A DNA stretch of 64,000 nucleotides from G963676655 sp963678305. Lineage in GTDB: Bacteria > Verrucomicrobiota > Lentisphaeria > Victivallales > Victivallaceae. The stretch is taken from contig CAXXVV010000011.1 of assembly GCA_963678305.2 (NCBI GenBank), positions 558,001 through 622,000 of the forward strand, in the 5' to 3' direction. Of this stretch, positions 35,766 to 46,129 are shown in pieces. Below the pieces are notes generated by a model that saw only the letters and a list, made by a program, of their open reading frames with translations, did no database searches and was not told the origin of the DNA. The number at the start of each line of letters is the position of its first letter. Position 1 is the stretch's first letter. Position numbers and translations under genes: made by a program.

Positions 35766-38090
35766 TCATTTTAATTTATTTCCTTTATCATCCACATTAT
35801 CGAGAGCTTCAAGTTTAGCCTTGTCGGCAAGCGACATATGCCCTTCAACGCGACCATCATCTAGAGGGTCGTCTTTTCTGGCGGCAAGGTCTACAAACAG
35901 CCGCCGTAGATCAATAACTCCACCGACAGTGAACCATATGGTTGAAATTGTTGCAACAGCACCAGGAATAATCAAAGTCGTTAACAGAAAATAATTACTC
36001 CAACCTTCTGAAGACCACGGTGCGAAAAAATTGAAAATAACCACCCCACAAAAAGCAAAAAAGAACTGATAAACAATCGTATAGGAAAATGTCGTCCAAG
36101 CAATAATCTTATCTCCACGTGTATAATCCGGGGTTATACCAATAAGTTTACTGTAAAGACTCTTCCAGCTCCAAAGCGATTGAATATGCTTCTCGCCATC
36201 AATACTATATTTTCCGCGATGCAACATCCTCTCTAGATTAAATGGAGAGCGATAGGATATTAGAGAAGCGATTATATATGCAGCAACACTGGAAATCATA
36301 GCCATGAAAAAAAACTCCTGTGAATTAATGGGAAACTTCACCGGATTCATTTCCCATACTATGTAGGGATTGAAAGGCTTGGAAACAAATGAAAGAAAAT
36401 CTCCGATGCTCTCGACCAAATTTACTCGTTCAAGCCATGGATAAATTATACCGGCCCAATTACGCTGGAGCATAACTCCTCCGATAGAGAGACAAGAGCC
36501 AGTAATCAATGAAGCAAACGCTCCTGCTGTAGTTCCGAACCTACTGTAAAGACCAAAGACCATTACCGGGCCAGCTCCACCCAACCAGATCGAGGACATT
36601 ATAACACAGAACAAAAGTATATAATCCAACTGTGACAGAAGTAATGATCCAAAGAAAAATGTAATACCAACAAACAATGAACACATGCGTATCCACCATA
36701 TATGTTGTATAGGGCTTAACGGTGTTTTGCGAAACGGCATTATGACATCCTGCATAATTGTCAGAGCACTACTAAACATTCGAGAATCATCGGTTGATAG
36801 CATCAGCATAACCATCAACAGACAAAACAACCCGAGCATAAATGGCGGCAATATATTTCTCAGAGTGACCGGTAGCATCATCTGATAGAAAAGTGTTCTG
36901 TACTCCTGAAACTTGGCATTGCCATTCCCATTTTCACTGTTCCCGTTTTCATTAAACACATCTTTAGCGGTATTCAAATAGGTTGTATCGAGGTTGTTGT
37001 TTCTTGATAAAGGTTGATCAACCCCGATCCGGTGCTGTTGTTCCGGCAATAAGTTGATTCTCATTGCTAGTTTGTTCTTTAAAGCATCATTTTGAACAAC
37101 TTCTTCAGCTATTCTACCTGAAAGTTCTATACGTATTTTTCTAGCCTGTCCGGAGAAATGAGAATGGTTCATCGTCGTAATAATGGCAATACCGATCAAT
37201 ATACACATAATATAACTAAAACCAGCACGCCATGAACCAAGAATTCCCGCCATTTTCTGTTCGTGTGGAGTGCGACCGGACCGGTCTGAGCCGCCGCCAG
37301 CCCAGCTTGCTTTATTCAGTGTATGGTTAAAAATCGTTACGATGAGAGCAAATAAGTTGAAATCGCGTAGCGACTGGATATCATAGGGATTCAAAAAATT
37401 TTCTCCAGGAACCCGATCCAGCATGACCGGAACAATTTCTGTACTCCATGAAAAATGAGTCAAAACAAACACGGTAAAAATAACAAAAATGGGATAAGAC
37501 ATCAGTCCTTGTATACAGTCGGAAATAATCAAGCCAATCATGCCTCCACTCCAAATAATAACCAGCGCCAGTGTTATTGACAAAATCATAATGAGCGCAA
37601 AGGAAGGGACTTCTATACATCCAAGGTCTATTATATGTGGAATACCTAATAGATAAATAAAAAAACGTGCAGCTACTGCTGGTCCTATCATATTAGTCAG
37701 CATCTCGGAAAAAGTTCTTAAAGTCGCCGCAAAAATACGAAATTTTCGATTGTAACGTATTTCCAGAAACTGTCCGAACGACAACGCTTTAGTTTCCCTG
37801 AACCGGAAACTACAGTAACCAGTCAGTGCAATGACCGTCGACAACGGTATCAGCACATTCCCCCAGAACCCCATAGCAAAACCAGTTTGATAGTTAACTT
37901 CAACCGCAGCCACCAAAGTAATAATCCCAAGCGCAGATTCTATCCCGCTGACAGATATGACATAACGACCGGCAACACGTCCAGCTGCCAAGTAATCAGC
38001 TACCCCTCGGACATATTTCCGCGAATGTACCGCCATCCCAACGACCAAACTCACCGGAATAATTACAATACACCAACCTAGAAATCCCAT
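35766..38090 (-). CDS. SSS family sodium:solute symporter (paralogue)
   Basis: 774 residues, very similar to the protein at 33066 (by eye about 60% identical over the first 150 residues), sharing SRKYVRGVADYLAAGR, RFRETKALSFGQFLEIRYN and the C-terminal VEGHMSLADKAKLEAL. The same inserted loop is present but carries an Asn-rich stretch (NENGNSENGNGN). AAGGA lies eight bases before the ATG. Last gene of the leftward fucosidase locus; likely imports the released sugar or oligosaccharide. Confidence 0.92.
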   Translation of the reverse strand: MGFLGWCIVIIPVSLVVGMAVHSRKYVRGVADYLAAGRVAGRYVISVSGIESALGIITLVAAVEVNYQTGFAMGFWGNVLIPLSTVIALTGYCSFRFRETKALSFGQFLEIRYNRKFRIFAATLRTFSEMLTNMIGPAVAARFFIYLLGIPHIIDLGCIEVPSFALIMILSITLALVIIWSGGMIGLIISDCIQGLMSYPIFVIFTVFVLTHFSWSTEIVPVMLDRVPGENFLNPYDIQSLRDFNLFALIVTIFNHTLNKASWAGGGSDRSGRTPHEQKMAGILGSWRAGFSYIMCILIGIAIITTMNHSHFSGQARKIRIELSGRIAEEVVQNDALKNKLAMRINLLPEQQHRIGVDQPLSRNNNLDTTYLNTAKDVFNENGNSENGNGNAKFQEYRTLFYQMMLPVTLRNILPPFMLGLFCLLMVMLMLSTDDSRMFSSALTIMQDVIMPFRKTPLSPIQHIWWIRMCSLFVGITFFFGSLLLSQLDYILLFCVIMSSIWLGGAGPVMVFGLYSRFGTTAGAFASLITGSCLSIGGVMLQRNWAGIIYPWLERVNLVESIGDFLSFVSKPFNPYIVWEMNPVKFPINSQEFFFMAMISSVAAYIIASLISYRSPFNLERMLHRGKYSIDGEKHIQSLWSWKSLYSKLIGITPDYTRGDKIIAWTTFSYTIVYQFFFAFCGVVIFNFFAPWSSEGWSNYFLLTTLIIPGAVATISTIWFTVGGVIDLRRLFVDLAARKDDPLDDGRVEGHMSLADKAKLEALDNVDDKGNKLK

Positions 38091-38116
38091 TAATAAATCC
38101 TTAATTTTTTATATTT

Positions 38117-39352
38117 TTATTGGTTAATTATTTCAGCTCTATTCGGCCCGGCGACACATATACTTTCCAGTTTTAACATTTGCGGTTCAGTTTTGGAAAA
38201 CTCTGGCTGAATAGTCAATGTATGGATTTTGACTGGACTAAGGTTTTGTGCAAGCGCTCTAAACATATAGGCAGAGGGGGAAAAAAGCTTTGCCCAGTTC
38301 GAATCATCATATACCCCAATAAGATTTCCATCTATGAATATGGAATATTTGCCGCTCCAAATAGTCGCCTCTCCAAATATGGAAACGGTTGTTCCATAAA
38401 ACTTGACCGTTAATGATTCCGCTTTATCTCCAGTTAATTCAAATTTATTAAAGCCAAGTCGTTTGCTGTTAGCAACAATAACTTCATTGTCCTGCCAACG
38501 TGAACAAAGGAAATCAAATGACCCGGCTCGAATTTCCGGCACTCCAACATACCAGCCTTTGGGCAGTCGCTTCAAATCCGACAACTTAAACCTTTGAGAA
38601 TTTGCATAAATTGGTTCAGTGAACCATGTGACTGGCATTACAGGAATAAGATTTTCAGACGCGGCACGTTGAAATGCATCCCATATATGCTTAGCATATA
38701 TCCTGTAACCATAGTCGTGAGGATGAATTTCACTAAACCCCTCAAAAGGCCACACTTTATCAATATCCAATTCCCCGGCGCGATAGTCTGTTCGCATGCC
38801 AGCAACTACATCGGCATAATACAGGTTGTATTTACGAAATATGGCAATATGAGAAGTTCTTCGTTTAAGTGTCTGGATGTCCCTAAGCGTTATATGGTCT
38901 CTTGATGCTAACATAACCGGAAAAACTAAACAATGACCATTACTCAAGATATGCCGAATTATTCCTTCATAGGCGGCCAAAGCAATATCGTCCGTCGTTT
39001 TGGCATTATCATTAAGCGTGAAATCGAGAAAAACCAGATCCGGATTATATGCCAGTACATCGCGTTTCAAACGATAAATACCAAGTTTGGAACCTGCCCC
39101 CCCGATTGCGGCATCAACAAACACCCAGCGGGCTTTAGGATATTGCTTCCGTAAGTATCTCATTATCAAACCACGATAACTTGTACGGTTAGGATCACTG
39201 GCGTTTGCTCCCCAAGTTAATGACCCTCCCAAAAAAACTACGGTCAAACTTTCCCCTTTTTCCGCCCTCTTAACAAAATCACCAATTCCACTAGATAGCG
39301 CAAAACAACTTAAAGCTAATATCTGAACTATAACGATAGTCAATATCTTCAT
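38117..39352 (-). CDS. Secreted SGNH/GDSL hydrolase
   Basis: 411 residues from the ATG at 39352, two bases after the fucosidase stop; an upstream ATG at 39364 overlaps that gene. Signal peptide ILTIVIVQILALSCFALSS. Block I is FLGGSLTWG (Ser), an oxyanion Gly in AAIGGAGS, Asn in TLNDNA, and His in SEIHPHDYGY. A C-terminal beta-domain (about 260-410) follows. Probably an O-acetyl or other ester esterase removing decorations outside the cytoplasm. Ends 26 bases before the symporter. Confidence 0.86.
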   Translation of the reverse strand: MKILTIVIVQILALSCFALSSGIGDFVKRAEKGESLTVVFLGGSLTWGANASDPNRTSYRGLIMRYLRKQYPKARWVFVDAAIGGAGSKLGIYRLKRDVLAYNPDLVFLDFTLNDNAKTTDDIALAAYEGIIRHILSNGHCLVFPVMLASRDHITLRDIQTLKRRTSHIAIFRKYNLYYADVVAGMRTDYRAGELDIDKVWPFEGFSEIHPHDYGYRIYAKHIWDAFQRAASENLIPVMPVTWFTEPIYANSQRFKLSDLKRLPKGWYVGVPEIRAGSFDFLCSRWQDNEVIVANSKRLGFNKFELTGDKAESLTVKFYGTTVSIFGEATIWSGKYSIFIDGNLIGVYDDSNWAKLFSPSAYMFRALAQNLSPVKIHTLTIQPEFSKTEPQMLKLESICVAGPNRAEIINQ

Positions 39353-39353
39353 T

Positions 39354-40589
39354 TTATTTTTCATCTATTTCTATTTTTAGCACATCCCCGGCTTGCGCGG
39401 TTAGCGGACGTATGCGTTGTTCATCCGGCAATAGCAATTCACCGCCCCAGTCATTCACCAGAGCAACATCTTCACCGGTACGCAGCAATGTTATTTTTTC
39501 AATTTTGTCTTTCAACTGAGGCAGGATGACATCTCCCATAGGCTGTATCATAAAGAACAAATATAGGTTACGTCCTCTTTGGGTATAGCATCCTGCAAAC
39601 GGCGGTCTGAACTCCGCCTTCCCGGCTCCAGCAACTGCTTCGCCATTACTCTTAAACCATTTTGCCAGCTCTTTAAGCCTTGTGGTAGCCATCTCAGGGA
39701 ATTTCCCTTTTTCGTCTGGTCCTATGTTAAGAAGCAAATTACCGTTCTGGGATACGCAGCCCATTAGCCCGCTTGTTAGTGAGGTAACAGGTTTATAATT
39801 GAAATCTGTATCACAATATCCCCAGTGATCGTTCATGGTGCAACAGGTTTCCCATACGACCTCTTTTCCTTTTACTGTTTGGGGCTGATTAGGGACGCAA
39901 ATCTCCGGTGTATAATAGTCAAAATCACGGACATTGTCTTTATCGTAAGCAAGCCGGTCATCCACTAAAATCTCCGGCTGATGGCGATAGATCATTTTCA
40001 ACAACCGATCCCGATCATAGTAATCCTGGCCTGCTTTGTAGCGACTGGTGAAGTCGAGAAACAGCAGATCGATCTTCCCATACTCGGTCATCAATTGTTC
40101 CACATGGTTATTGAGCAGGTCAAGGAAATCTTGATGGTCTTCATCCGTCACCTCATGCATGGTTCCATGCTGGATGTATTCGGGACTTTCCGGATCGGAC
40201 CAGCCGGGATGCGTCCAATCCGGTAGTGAGTGATAAAAACCGATGCGCAAGCCTTCGGCCCGAAAGGCTTCGGTCAACATTCTGGTGACGTCTTTGCCAT
40301 AAGGCGAATTGGTTATTTTGTAATCGGAATAATGGCTGTCAAACATACAGAATCCGTCATGATGCCGGGTTGTAAACACCACATATTTCATCCCCGCGGA
40401 TTTTGCCAGACGCGCCCATGCCGCCGGATCGAAATCCACCGGATTGAATTTATGCATCAAACTTTCATATTCTCCCGGAGCCCATTTGCGTCTGGCATAG
40501 ATCCATTCCCCACTCGCCGGAATAGAATAGAGCCCCCAGTGAATAAAAAGTCCGAAACGGGCCTTTACAAACCAGTCTTTTCTGTTCAT
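39354..40589 (-). CDS. GH29 family alpha-L-fucosidase-like enzyme
   Basis: About 411 residues from the ATG at 40589 (a GTG at 40607 would add six). FGLFIHWGLYSIPASGEW, YVVFTTRHHDGFCMFDS and RIGFYHSLPDW are hallmark GH29 segments; the Asp of LLFLDF near residue 210 fits the catalytic nucleophile position. No signal peptide, so cytoplasmic. The expected action is release of alpha-L-fucose from imported oligosaccharides. Placed between two SGNH hydrolases, suggesting that the substrate is an acylated fucosyl glycan. Confidence 0.9.
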   Translation of the reverse strand: MNRKDWFVKARFGLFIHWGLYSIPASGEWIYARRKWAPGEYESLMHKFNPVDFDPAAWARLAKSAGMKYVVFTTRHHDGFCMFDSHYSDYKITNSPYGKDVTRMLTEAFRAEGLRIGFYHSLPDWTHPGWSDPESPEYIQHGTMHEVTDEDHQDFLDLLNNHVEQLMTEYGKIDLLFLDFTSRYKAGQDYYDRDRLLKMIYRHQPEILVDDRLAYDKDNVRDFDYYTPEICVPNQPQTVKGKEVVWETCCTMNDHWGYCDTDFNYKPVTSLTSGLMGCVSQNGNLLLNIGPDEKGKFPEMATTRLKELAKWFKSNGEAVAGAGKAEFRPPFAGCYTQRGRNLYLFFMIQPMGDVILPQLKDKIEKITLLRTGEDVALVNDWGGELLLPDEQRIRPLTAQAGDVLKIEIDEK

Positions 40590-40678
40590 ATAATTTATTT
40601 CTTTCACTATTTCTATTTATTTATCGGCAATAACCATGAATACAAAATTATCTTTTTATGTTTTTGAGATCACTAGTT

Positions 40679-41938
40679 TTATTTTTCCCGGTTTTGTATC
40701 TCTATTTGTATTTCCGGTATTGAATAGCGGTACATCATATCAATTTTATTGCTTATTTCCTGCTTAATATCTGAGACGTTGGGTTTTTGAACATAGGACT
40801 TTCTAACCTCCTCAAACCACGCTCTATTTGCCGCTTTGAGATATTCATTGTGAAGGTATGCATTTATGGAATCCTGATCATCAAAAGTAATCCCTTGTCT
40901 TTTCAAATTTACATCAACCATTACAATGTCCCTAAGGGTCCTCTCCAACTGCTGTCTTTCTTCATTCAACTTATTATTATTGTTTACGATAGACTTAATT
41001 TCATTACTGAACTCAAAAAGGTTGATTCTATCACTCGCCCCTTCTTGATACACCATATCATTAATCTTAACAGAATAGCTGTCACGTGAAAAATGAATCA
41101 GGCAAAGGTCAAAACGATTCCAGCGCTTTATCGGTATTAGATTTGCTGCTTTAAGAAAAATTTGATCCTCAAAGACCGGTACAACCATTGGTTTAACTGC
41201 TAGATGTATCTTGCTTTTATCTATATTTTTTCTGATGATTGTACATTCCGCTGTACAAGTTATTCCGTAATCCCGATCTACTCTAATTTTTGGGGAGGCT
41301 TTTTCCCAGCCCATACCTTTCAACATTAAATATGCAATTGTTAATGAGCCAATTCGTTCCGGATGAATCCGGTCCTGACCGATTAGGGTATCATCCGGAG
41401 CGCTTGCCTGTATTTTATTGTTTAACTCAATCATTCTACTGTGAATATCGATATACTTCACTCCGAATTGATCGGCAAGCTCCGAACAATATTCTGAATA
41501 AAGAGTAAGACTGTCATTCGCCCCATAGTGAGATAATGATTCTATTCGGGTAGTCTGATCATATGGAGTCGGAGAAGCCAGTGTTATAGATAAGCCTTTT
41601 TGTTTAAGTAACTCAACAAGGGAGTACATATTTCTTTTATACTGAGTTAAAAGTTTCTCCTGCTGCTTTTTCTTAAGCTGACTATCCACAGGATATAAAT
41701 CAACTTTGACGTCATTCATACCGAACATCGCAATAGCTGATCTTCCGCTTACATCTTCATCAAACATATCCCAGGGGAGCCTTTGCAGTGCGTCAAACGC
41801 AGTATCTCCACACTTGCCTTTATTTATGAATTGCAGTTTATGTTCAGGGTAATGAGTACTCATATATCCATAAATATAGGAAATATAAGTACCGGAATGG
41901 GTTATACTGTCTCCAATATAATATATCTTTTCATTCAT
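40679..41938 (-). CDS. SGNH/GDSL hydrolase, leaderless
   Basis: 419 residues. YYIGDSITHSG (block I Ser), MFGMND (block III Asn) and DRIHPE (block V Asp and His) give the SGNH set. Start MNEKIYYIG shows no signal peptide, unlike the other SGNH enzyme of this locus, so the pair probably removes esters on two sides of the membrane. A helical C-terminal extension (about 250-419) of unknown role follows. Begins three bases after the preceding gene's stop. Confidence 0.86.
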   Translation of the reverse strand: MNEKIYYIGDSITHSGTYISYIYGYMSTHYPEHKLQFINKGKCGDTAFDALQRLPWDMFDEDVSGRSAIAMFGMNDVKVDLYPVDSQLKKKQQEKLLTQYKRNMYSLVELLKQKGLSITLASPTPYDQTTRIESLSHYGANDSLTLYSEYCSELADQFGVKYIDIHSRMIELNNKIQASAPDDTLIGQDRIHPERIGSLTIAYLMLKGMGWEKASPKIRVDRDYGITCTAECTIIRKNIDKSKIHLAVKPMVVPVFEDQIFLKAANLIPIKRWNRFDLCLIHFSRDSYSVKINDMVYQEGASDRINLFEFSNEIKSIVNNNNKLNEERQQLERTLRDIVMVDVNLKRQGITFDDQDSINAYLHNEYLKAANRAWFEEVRKSYVQKPNVSDIKQEISNKIDMMYRYSIPEIQIEIQNREK

Positions 41939-41941
41939 AAC

Positions 41942-42757
41942 TCATTTCTTTACATCCGGGTAGTTTTTAGTGTATACGTTTCCGCTCTCATCCAGAACTT
42001 TTATTTGATATTGATAAGGAGAAAGGACTTTAATCGTTTTTGTATAAGTTTTCTGACCATCATCAAGCAGATCGCTGTCAAAAACGGTTTTGCCCAACTC
42101 GTTATCAACAATAACCTGCCTGATATTGACTGACGCTTCTACTTTAATTTGTAACATTGTATATGCTTTGGCAAATACGACATCATCAAGATATCCCGAA
42201 CCAGGTGAATAACTGATTCCCATATGAAGTCTATATAGATGAGCCCACTCAGGACATTCAATTGGCTTACTGACTGCCTTTATCCATTTCCCTTTAGTAT
42301 CAGCCGACCTGGCAAAAACAGTTACCGCCTTCTTCCAGTCTTTTGAAAAGAAAGAGACGGTCGCTCCGCAACCACTGAATAATCCCGCTCGCTGAGATAC
42401 TTTATTATCGGCCTTAATCAGACAACTTAAAATATATTTTTCTCCTGGTTTGAAAGGCTTTTTCAGGTTTACTGTTCTGCCAATGACACCATTCGAGGAA
42501 TTTATAGAAACAACTTTTTTACCATTAATTTCAGTTGGGGTAAAACTCTTATTTTTAATGGCTTTTTTATTAAGAGCCCAGCCTTTTAAGCCGTTTTCAA
42601 ATCCGGAATTTTCAGCTAATAAATTCTGGACAGGCAAAGCTGGAGCAGCGGTAACATTGATTTTTACCAGCTTCTTTTCATCTGCGACGGCATCCACCGC
42701 GATTACAGCCGGAACCAGAAATAAAAAAGCATAATTCAAAAAACAGTTCATGTTCAT
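41942..42757 (-). CDS. Secreted protein with CBM4/9-like beta-sandwich
   Basis: 271 residues with a signal peptide (FLNYAFLFLVPAVIAVDAVA). Residues about 40-190 start NLLAENSGFENGLKGWALN, the typical opening of a carbohydrate-binding module 4/9-like jelly roll; the remaining C-terminal part is a small beta domain. There is no catalytic domain. Expected to bind glycan at the surface. Tightly packed behind the 729-residue protein (nine bases). Confidence 0.72.
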   Translation of the reverse strand: MNMNCFLNYAFLFLVPAVIAVDAVADEKKLVKINVTAAPALPVQNLLAENSGFENGLKGWALNKKAIKNKSFTPTEINGKKVVSINSSNGVIGRTVNLKKPFKPGEKYILSCLIKADNKVSQRAGLFSGCGATVSFFSKDWKKAVTVFARSADTKGKWIKAVSKPIECPEWAHLYRLHMGISYSPGSGYLDDVVFAKAYTMLQIKVEASVNIRQVIVDNELGKTVFDSDLLDDGQKTYTKTIKVLSPYQYQIKVLDESGNVYTKNYPDVKK

Positions 42758-42766
42758 AGCCTTTTT

Positions 42767-44956
42767 TTAGAATTCATATATATGGACTTGATACCCCTCA
42801 AAGGTATCGTTAAGTTTCGAAGCTTTCAAACTGACATTCCGATTCTCAAATAAAACCTTGCCTTTCTTATTATTTTCCAGCGCTGGAACTTTTATCGTGC
42901 AATTAATTTTTCTTTTTGCAGTATTTACAGCAATCAAGTACAAATGTTTTTGATATTCAAATACTGCCAAGTCAATTTCTGGACTTGAAACTACACTTCC
43001 GCCAACTTTTTTCCCAAGACAATATACCGGAGCCAATATCTGCGTCTGGCGGTTTTGTTCTTTCATATAGTCCCAGGCGGAATTTGATTGCGGAATACCA
43101 TTTGTCTTGCGTTCTTTCGGGGGATAATAAGCGAAGTAATCCAATCCTTTCACTCCGTGATTGAGAGCCAGATAAGTCATACATTTGATCTCTGCCGGAG
43201 TCGGACAACGTTTTTTCTCCTGAGTGGCCCCATAGAGCTGGAGAACCAACCAGAAAGATTGTTTCGGATTTTTCCCGACAGCACTCATTAATCTATCAGC
43301 ATGAACAGAAACCGCCGTCAACGGTGCATTCGGAACAGGATACGGGTCTGTTGAAATTATATCGCCATTGTGTTTGTTAGGAAAAACCGCATTTATAACA
43401 TTGATAAATACTGGATGGTAAGGGTCTAATTCTTTTAACATCTCATAGACCTTCTTATTTCTCTTAACATAGCCATCAAGCTCGTCTCCACTCATCCAAC
43501 AGAGAATTCCAGACTTGCTGCGGTATTTCAAGATAAGTTGACTCCAGGCTTCAAGCTGATCGTTAGAAAAATCAGCCTTTTTGAGAAATGGAGATGAAGG
43601 AATTATGCGAAAATTGTATTTTGTGAGAAGCTTCAATATATCCGCAAAATTAATTTTAAAATTTTTTGCGTTTTTTATATCAACAGTCGGCCATCTTGAA
43701 CCACTTTCCATTATTGCTTTTTCATTCTCTAAAATCTCATCTCTAAAGAATGCCACGCTTGATACAACCGTATTGAAACCATGTTCATTTAAATCTTTCA
43801 ACCGCGACTCTAAAATCTGTAATTGTTTTTTCCGGTCGCCGGCATATTGGGAAATCTCATTCCAGCGCAAATTCCAAAGATGTATTGCTATAGGAAAGAA
43901 AAACTTGCCATTTATCATAAGAGTATGGTTTTTAACTTCAACCTTTTCTTCAGGAATTATCGCCTTGCTTATTTTCCAAAAGGTAATTTTACCATGCTCT
44001 ACAACCTGATTATGTTCATTCAGCAGTTGAACCGCGAGTTGATAGCGTCCATTTTTCAAAGAGCTGATTGATGGCTTTATCCTATTTGAAAAGAAAACCG
44101 GGCGAGTAGTCTTTTTTGAAACTACTTCACCATTGGTGTTTGTAATTTGACTATGAAGAGAATATCCTTTCAATGACTTTACTTTTCCAACCTTGACTTT
44201 TAGCGTTACGCATTTTTGAATATCGTAGAAAACACGATCACTTAACAAAACAAGATTCCCCTCTTCTTGTTCTTTCTGTTTTTTGAATATCCCGGGTACA
44301 TCAACCTGCATACCTTCAACACTGCCAAATCTGCTTGAGTTATGAAATCCAACGATGGTTGGAGACCAGCAAGTCCACTCTTTAGTTTGACGATTAGTCC
44401 GGCAAAAATTCATTCCCCAAGTATTCTTAATTTTTTCCTGCGGCATAGGAATAGACTTAAATGGAATTGACAACTCAATTTGATACCTGTCCTTAAATAC
44501 TTGCACTCCTGTCCTGATCTCAGCTTTTTTGCCGGCAAAAAAAACTTTACCTGAAGGATTAATGCCTATTTGCACGTAATTTCCTGATCTGCCGGGATCA
44601 ATGAATATTTCAACCGAATCCCCGGCAAAAACCTTATCCGGATTTTTTTGAAAAGCGTTTATTGTTTTCTGGTAATCCTTGAAGTAACAAACAAAGCCGA
44701 TATACAAATTATCTTTGTCCTGTAAAACATAACATTTACTTTGTTCTTTAACCTTGTCTTTACCGTTTAAAGATTTGAATGATTCTATTTTAGCCGCGTC
44801 ATTCCATTGCTTTTCCGCAAATAATCCGTCTATAAGGTTAGGGCCTTTATCCATTTCAGGTACTTTTATGCTTGGCAGTTCAGACATGGCTGCCAGACTT
44901 GTCGCGGCTATTAGCGCATAGATAATGCTTGTCAACTTTTTTATGGCAATTTTCAT
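42767..44956 (-). CDS. Secreted CBM9-like protein with TIM-barrel glycosidase-like domain
   Basis: 729 residues. Signal peptide SIIYALIAATSLAA, then a CBM9-like domain (about 35-215; LIDGLFAEKQWND, DNLYIGFVCYF, DSVEIFIDPGRSG), an Ig-like linker (about 230-330) and a TIM-barrel-like region (about 340-660) with MINGKFFFPIAIHLW, LCWMSGDELDGY (candidate acid pair) and ISTDPYPVP. This is the layout of GH2/GH35-like clan A glycosidases, family not assigned. It is the secreted partner of the pseudopilin immediately upstream. Confidence 0.78.
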   Translation of the reverse strand: MKIAIKKLTSIIYALIAATSLAAMSELPSIKVPEMDKGPNLIDGLFAEKQWNDAAKIESFKSLNGKDKVKEQSKCYVLQDKDNLYIGFVCYFKDYQKTINAFQKNPDKVFAGDSVEIFIDPGRSGNYVQIGINPSGKVFFAGKKAEIRTGVQVFKDRYQIELSIPFKSIPMPQEKIKNTWGMNFCRTNRQTKEWTCWSPTIVGFHNSSRFGSVEGMQVDVPGIFKKQKEQEEGNLVLLSDRVFYDIQKCVTLKVKVGKVKSLKGYSLHSQITNTNGEVVSKKTTRPVFFSNRIKPSISSLKNGRYQLAVQLLNEHNQVVEHGKITFWKISKAIIPEEKVEVKNHTLMINGKFFFPIAIHLWNLRWNEISQYAGDRKKQLQILESRLKDLNEHGFNTVVSSVAFFRDEILENEKAIMESGSRWPTVDIKNAKNFKINFADILKLLTKYNFRIIPSSPFLKKADFSNDQLEAWSQLILKYRSKSGILCWMSGDELDGYVKRNKKVYEMLKELDPYHPVFINVINAVFPNKHNGDIISTDPYPVPNAPLTAVSVHADRLMSAVGKNPKQSFWLVLQLYGATQEKKRCPTPAEIKCMTYLALNHGVKGLDYFAYYPPKERKTNGIPQSNSAWDYMKEQNRQTQILAPVYCLGKKVGGSVVSSPEIDLAVFEYQKHLYLIAVNTAKRKINCTIKVPALENNKKGKVLFENRNVSLKASKLNDTFEGYQVHIYEF

Positions 44957-44996
44957 TTCAATATTCCTTTTAATGAGAAGACAACTGAACTCAAAC

Positions 44997-45019
44997 GCCC
45001 TCTCGTAAATAGAGGGGGC
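44997..45019 (-). terminator. Intercistronic hairpin between pseudopilin and glycosidase genes
   Basis: GCCCTCT and AGAGGGGGC form a 7-8 bp stem with one bulged G. On the transcribed (minus) strand no U-run follows, so a processing or attenuation hairpin is likelier than a terminator. Confidence 0.45.
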
Positions 45020-45061
45020 ATTTTTATATTATTTAATCTCATTTCTGATTTTTTTTAATTA

Positions 45062-45838
45062 TTAGTTGACATTGTAGTAATACATTCTGCCTGCCAGTGT
45101 CGTGTCAGTAAATCCAAGCTCATTATAATCCAAAGCTTTCGCATGCCCGTCAACGAACCCGGTTACCGCACGCCCTTTGTAATTGCTGTAACCCCAGTTG
45201 TGATATGGACGCCAGCTTGAATCAACAATCAAATCAGGCGGTCCACCATGACGATTGATTGGAGAATAAGTAAAAATGGAATACGCTGCTTGCACTCTGT
45301 AATATTTTCCGGCTTCCGAATAATGTACTTTGTTAGATGGAGATTTTATTCTATTTATCTTCCGGCCAACCAGGGTTGATGTCGCAGAGCCGCTTGCATC
45401 ATTTATTCCATAGCTGATCAGTCCCACCGCAGGATGCCATGTAGTACCTGAAGATGTCGCTTTTAAACTCGCTCCTTGAACACTTTTCGGACAATATAGT
45501 GGAGTTGATCTTATTTTATCCGGAGTGCAGTTTATATAGTTTGTATCAGCCCCGAATCCGGGGAATTTGCTTCCTGTAAAATATTCCCACCCGGTTATCC
45601 ACCAGCCGTCTGTACCATATTGTGACTTTATTGTATAATCATCAAAATCATTAGCATACCCCAATGCCCCCTTGGCAATTTGCGACATATTGTTTACGCA
45701 GTGAATTGCCTTCGCTCTATCACGGGCTTTGCCAAGTGCAGGCAGTAACATGCTAGCCAAGATCGCTATAATAGCGATAACGACAAGTAATTCTATTAAT
45801 GTAAAAAAGCTTCTGAATGGTTTTGTTTTATCATTCAT
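45062..45838 (-). CDS. Prepilin-type pseudopilin, H-x-DG type
   Basis: 258 residues: leader MNDKTKPFRSF, then FTLIELLVVIAIIAIL; residue -1 is Phe. The C-terminal region has INRHGGPP, a roughly 20-residue insertion, and VTGFVDGHAKAL, so the His and DG are far apart but both kept. AGGAG precedes the start. It is upstream of the CBM9-glycosidase gene and downstream of the GntR-type regulator, with 291 bases between, room for its own promoter. Confidence 0.9.
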   Translation of the reverse strand: MNDKTKPFRSFFTLIELLVVIAIIAILASMLLPALGKARDRAKAIHCVNNMSQIAKGALGYANDFDDYTIKSQYGTDGWWITGWEYFTGSKFPGFGADTNYINCTPDKIRSTPLYCPKSVQGASLKATSSGTTWHPAVGLISYGINDASGSATSTLVGRKINRIKSPSNKVHYSEAGKYYRVQAAYSIFTYSPINRHGGPPDLIVDSSWRPYHNWGYSNYKGRAVTGFVDGHAKALDYNELGFTDTTLAGRMYYYNVN

Positions 45839-46129
45839 TTCCAGGATACTCCTTTTTTGATTTTTGGTTAATTTTCAAGTTTTTAATATTACCTATACCT
45901 TGCAAAGCGATCGTCGTTTCTTTGTTTTTATTAATATTTCCTCATATTCACACTCTCTTTCTCGATTAATTTTATTAAGGTATTACAGAATAAATATTGT
46001 CTTTTGCTTTAGAGTAACTGGCATTTAAAAGCAAACTTGCAAATACATGCCAAATACATTTTAATCGTTCTGATCACGCCCTTTTCGTAATTTATATTAT
46101 CTAATTCGCTAAGCATTGAACCAGGCTTT

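Noticed and set aside
44990..45030. Rightward terminator with T-run
   Set aside because: The T-run lies on the plus strand, but no plus-strand gene precedes it; treated as a hairpin in the leftward message.
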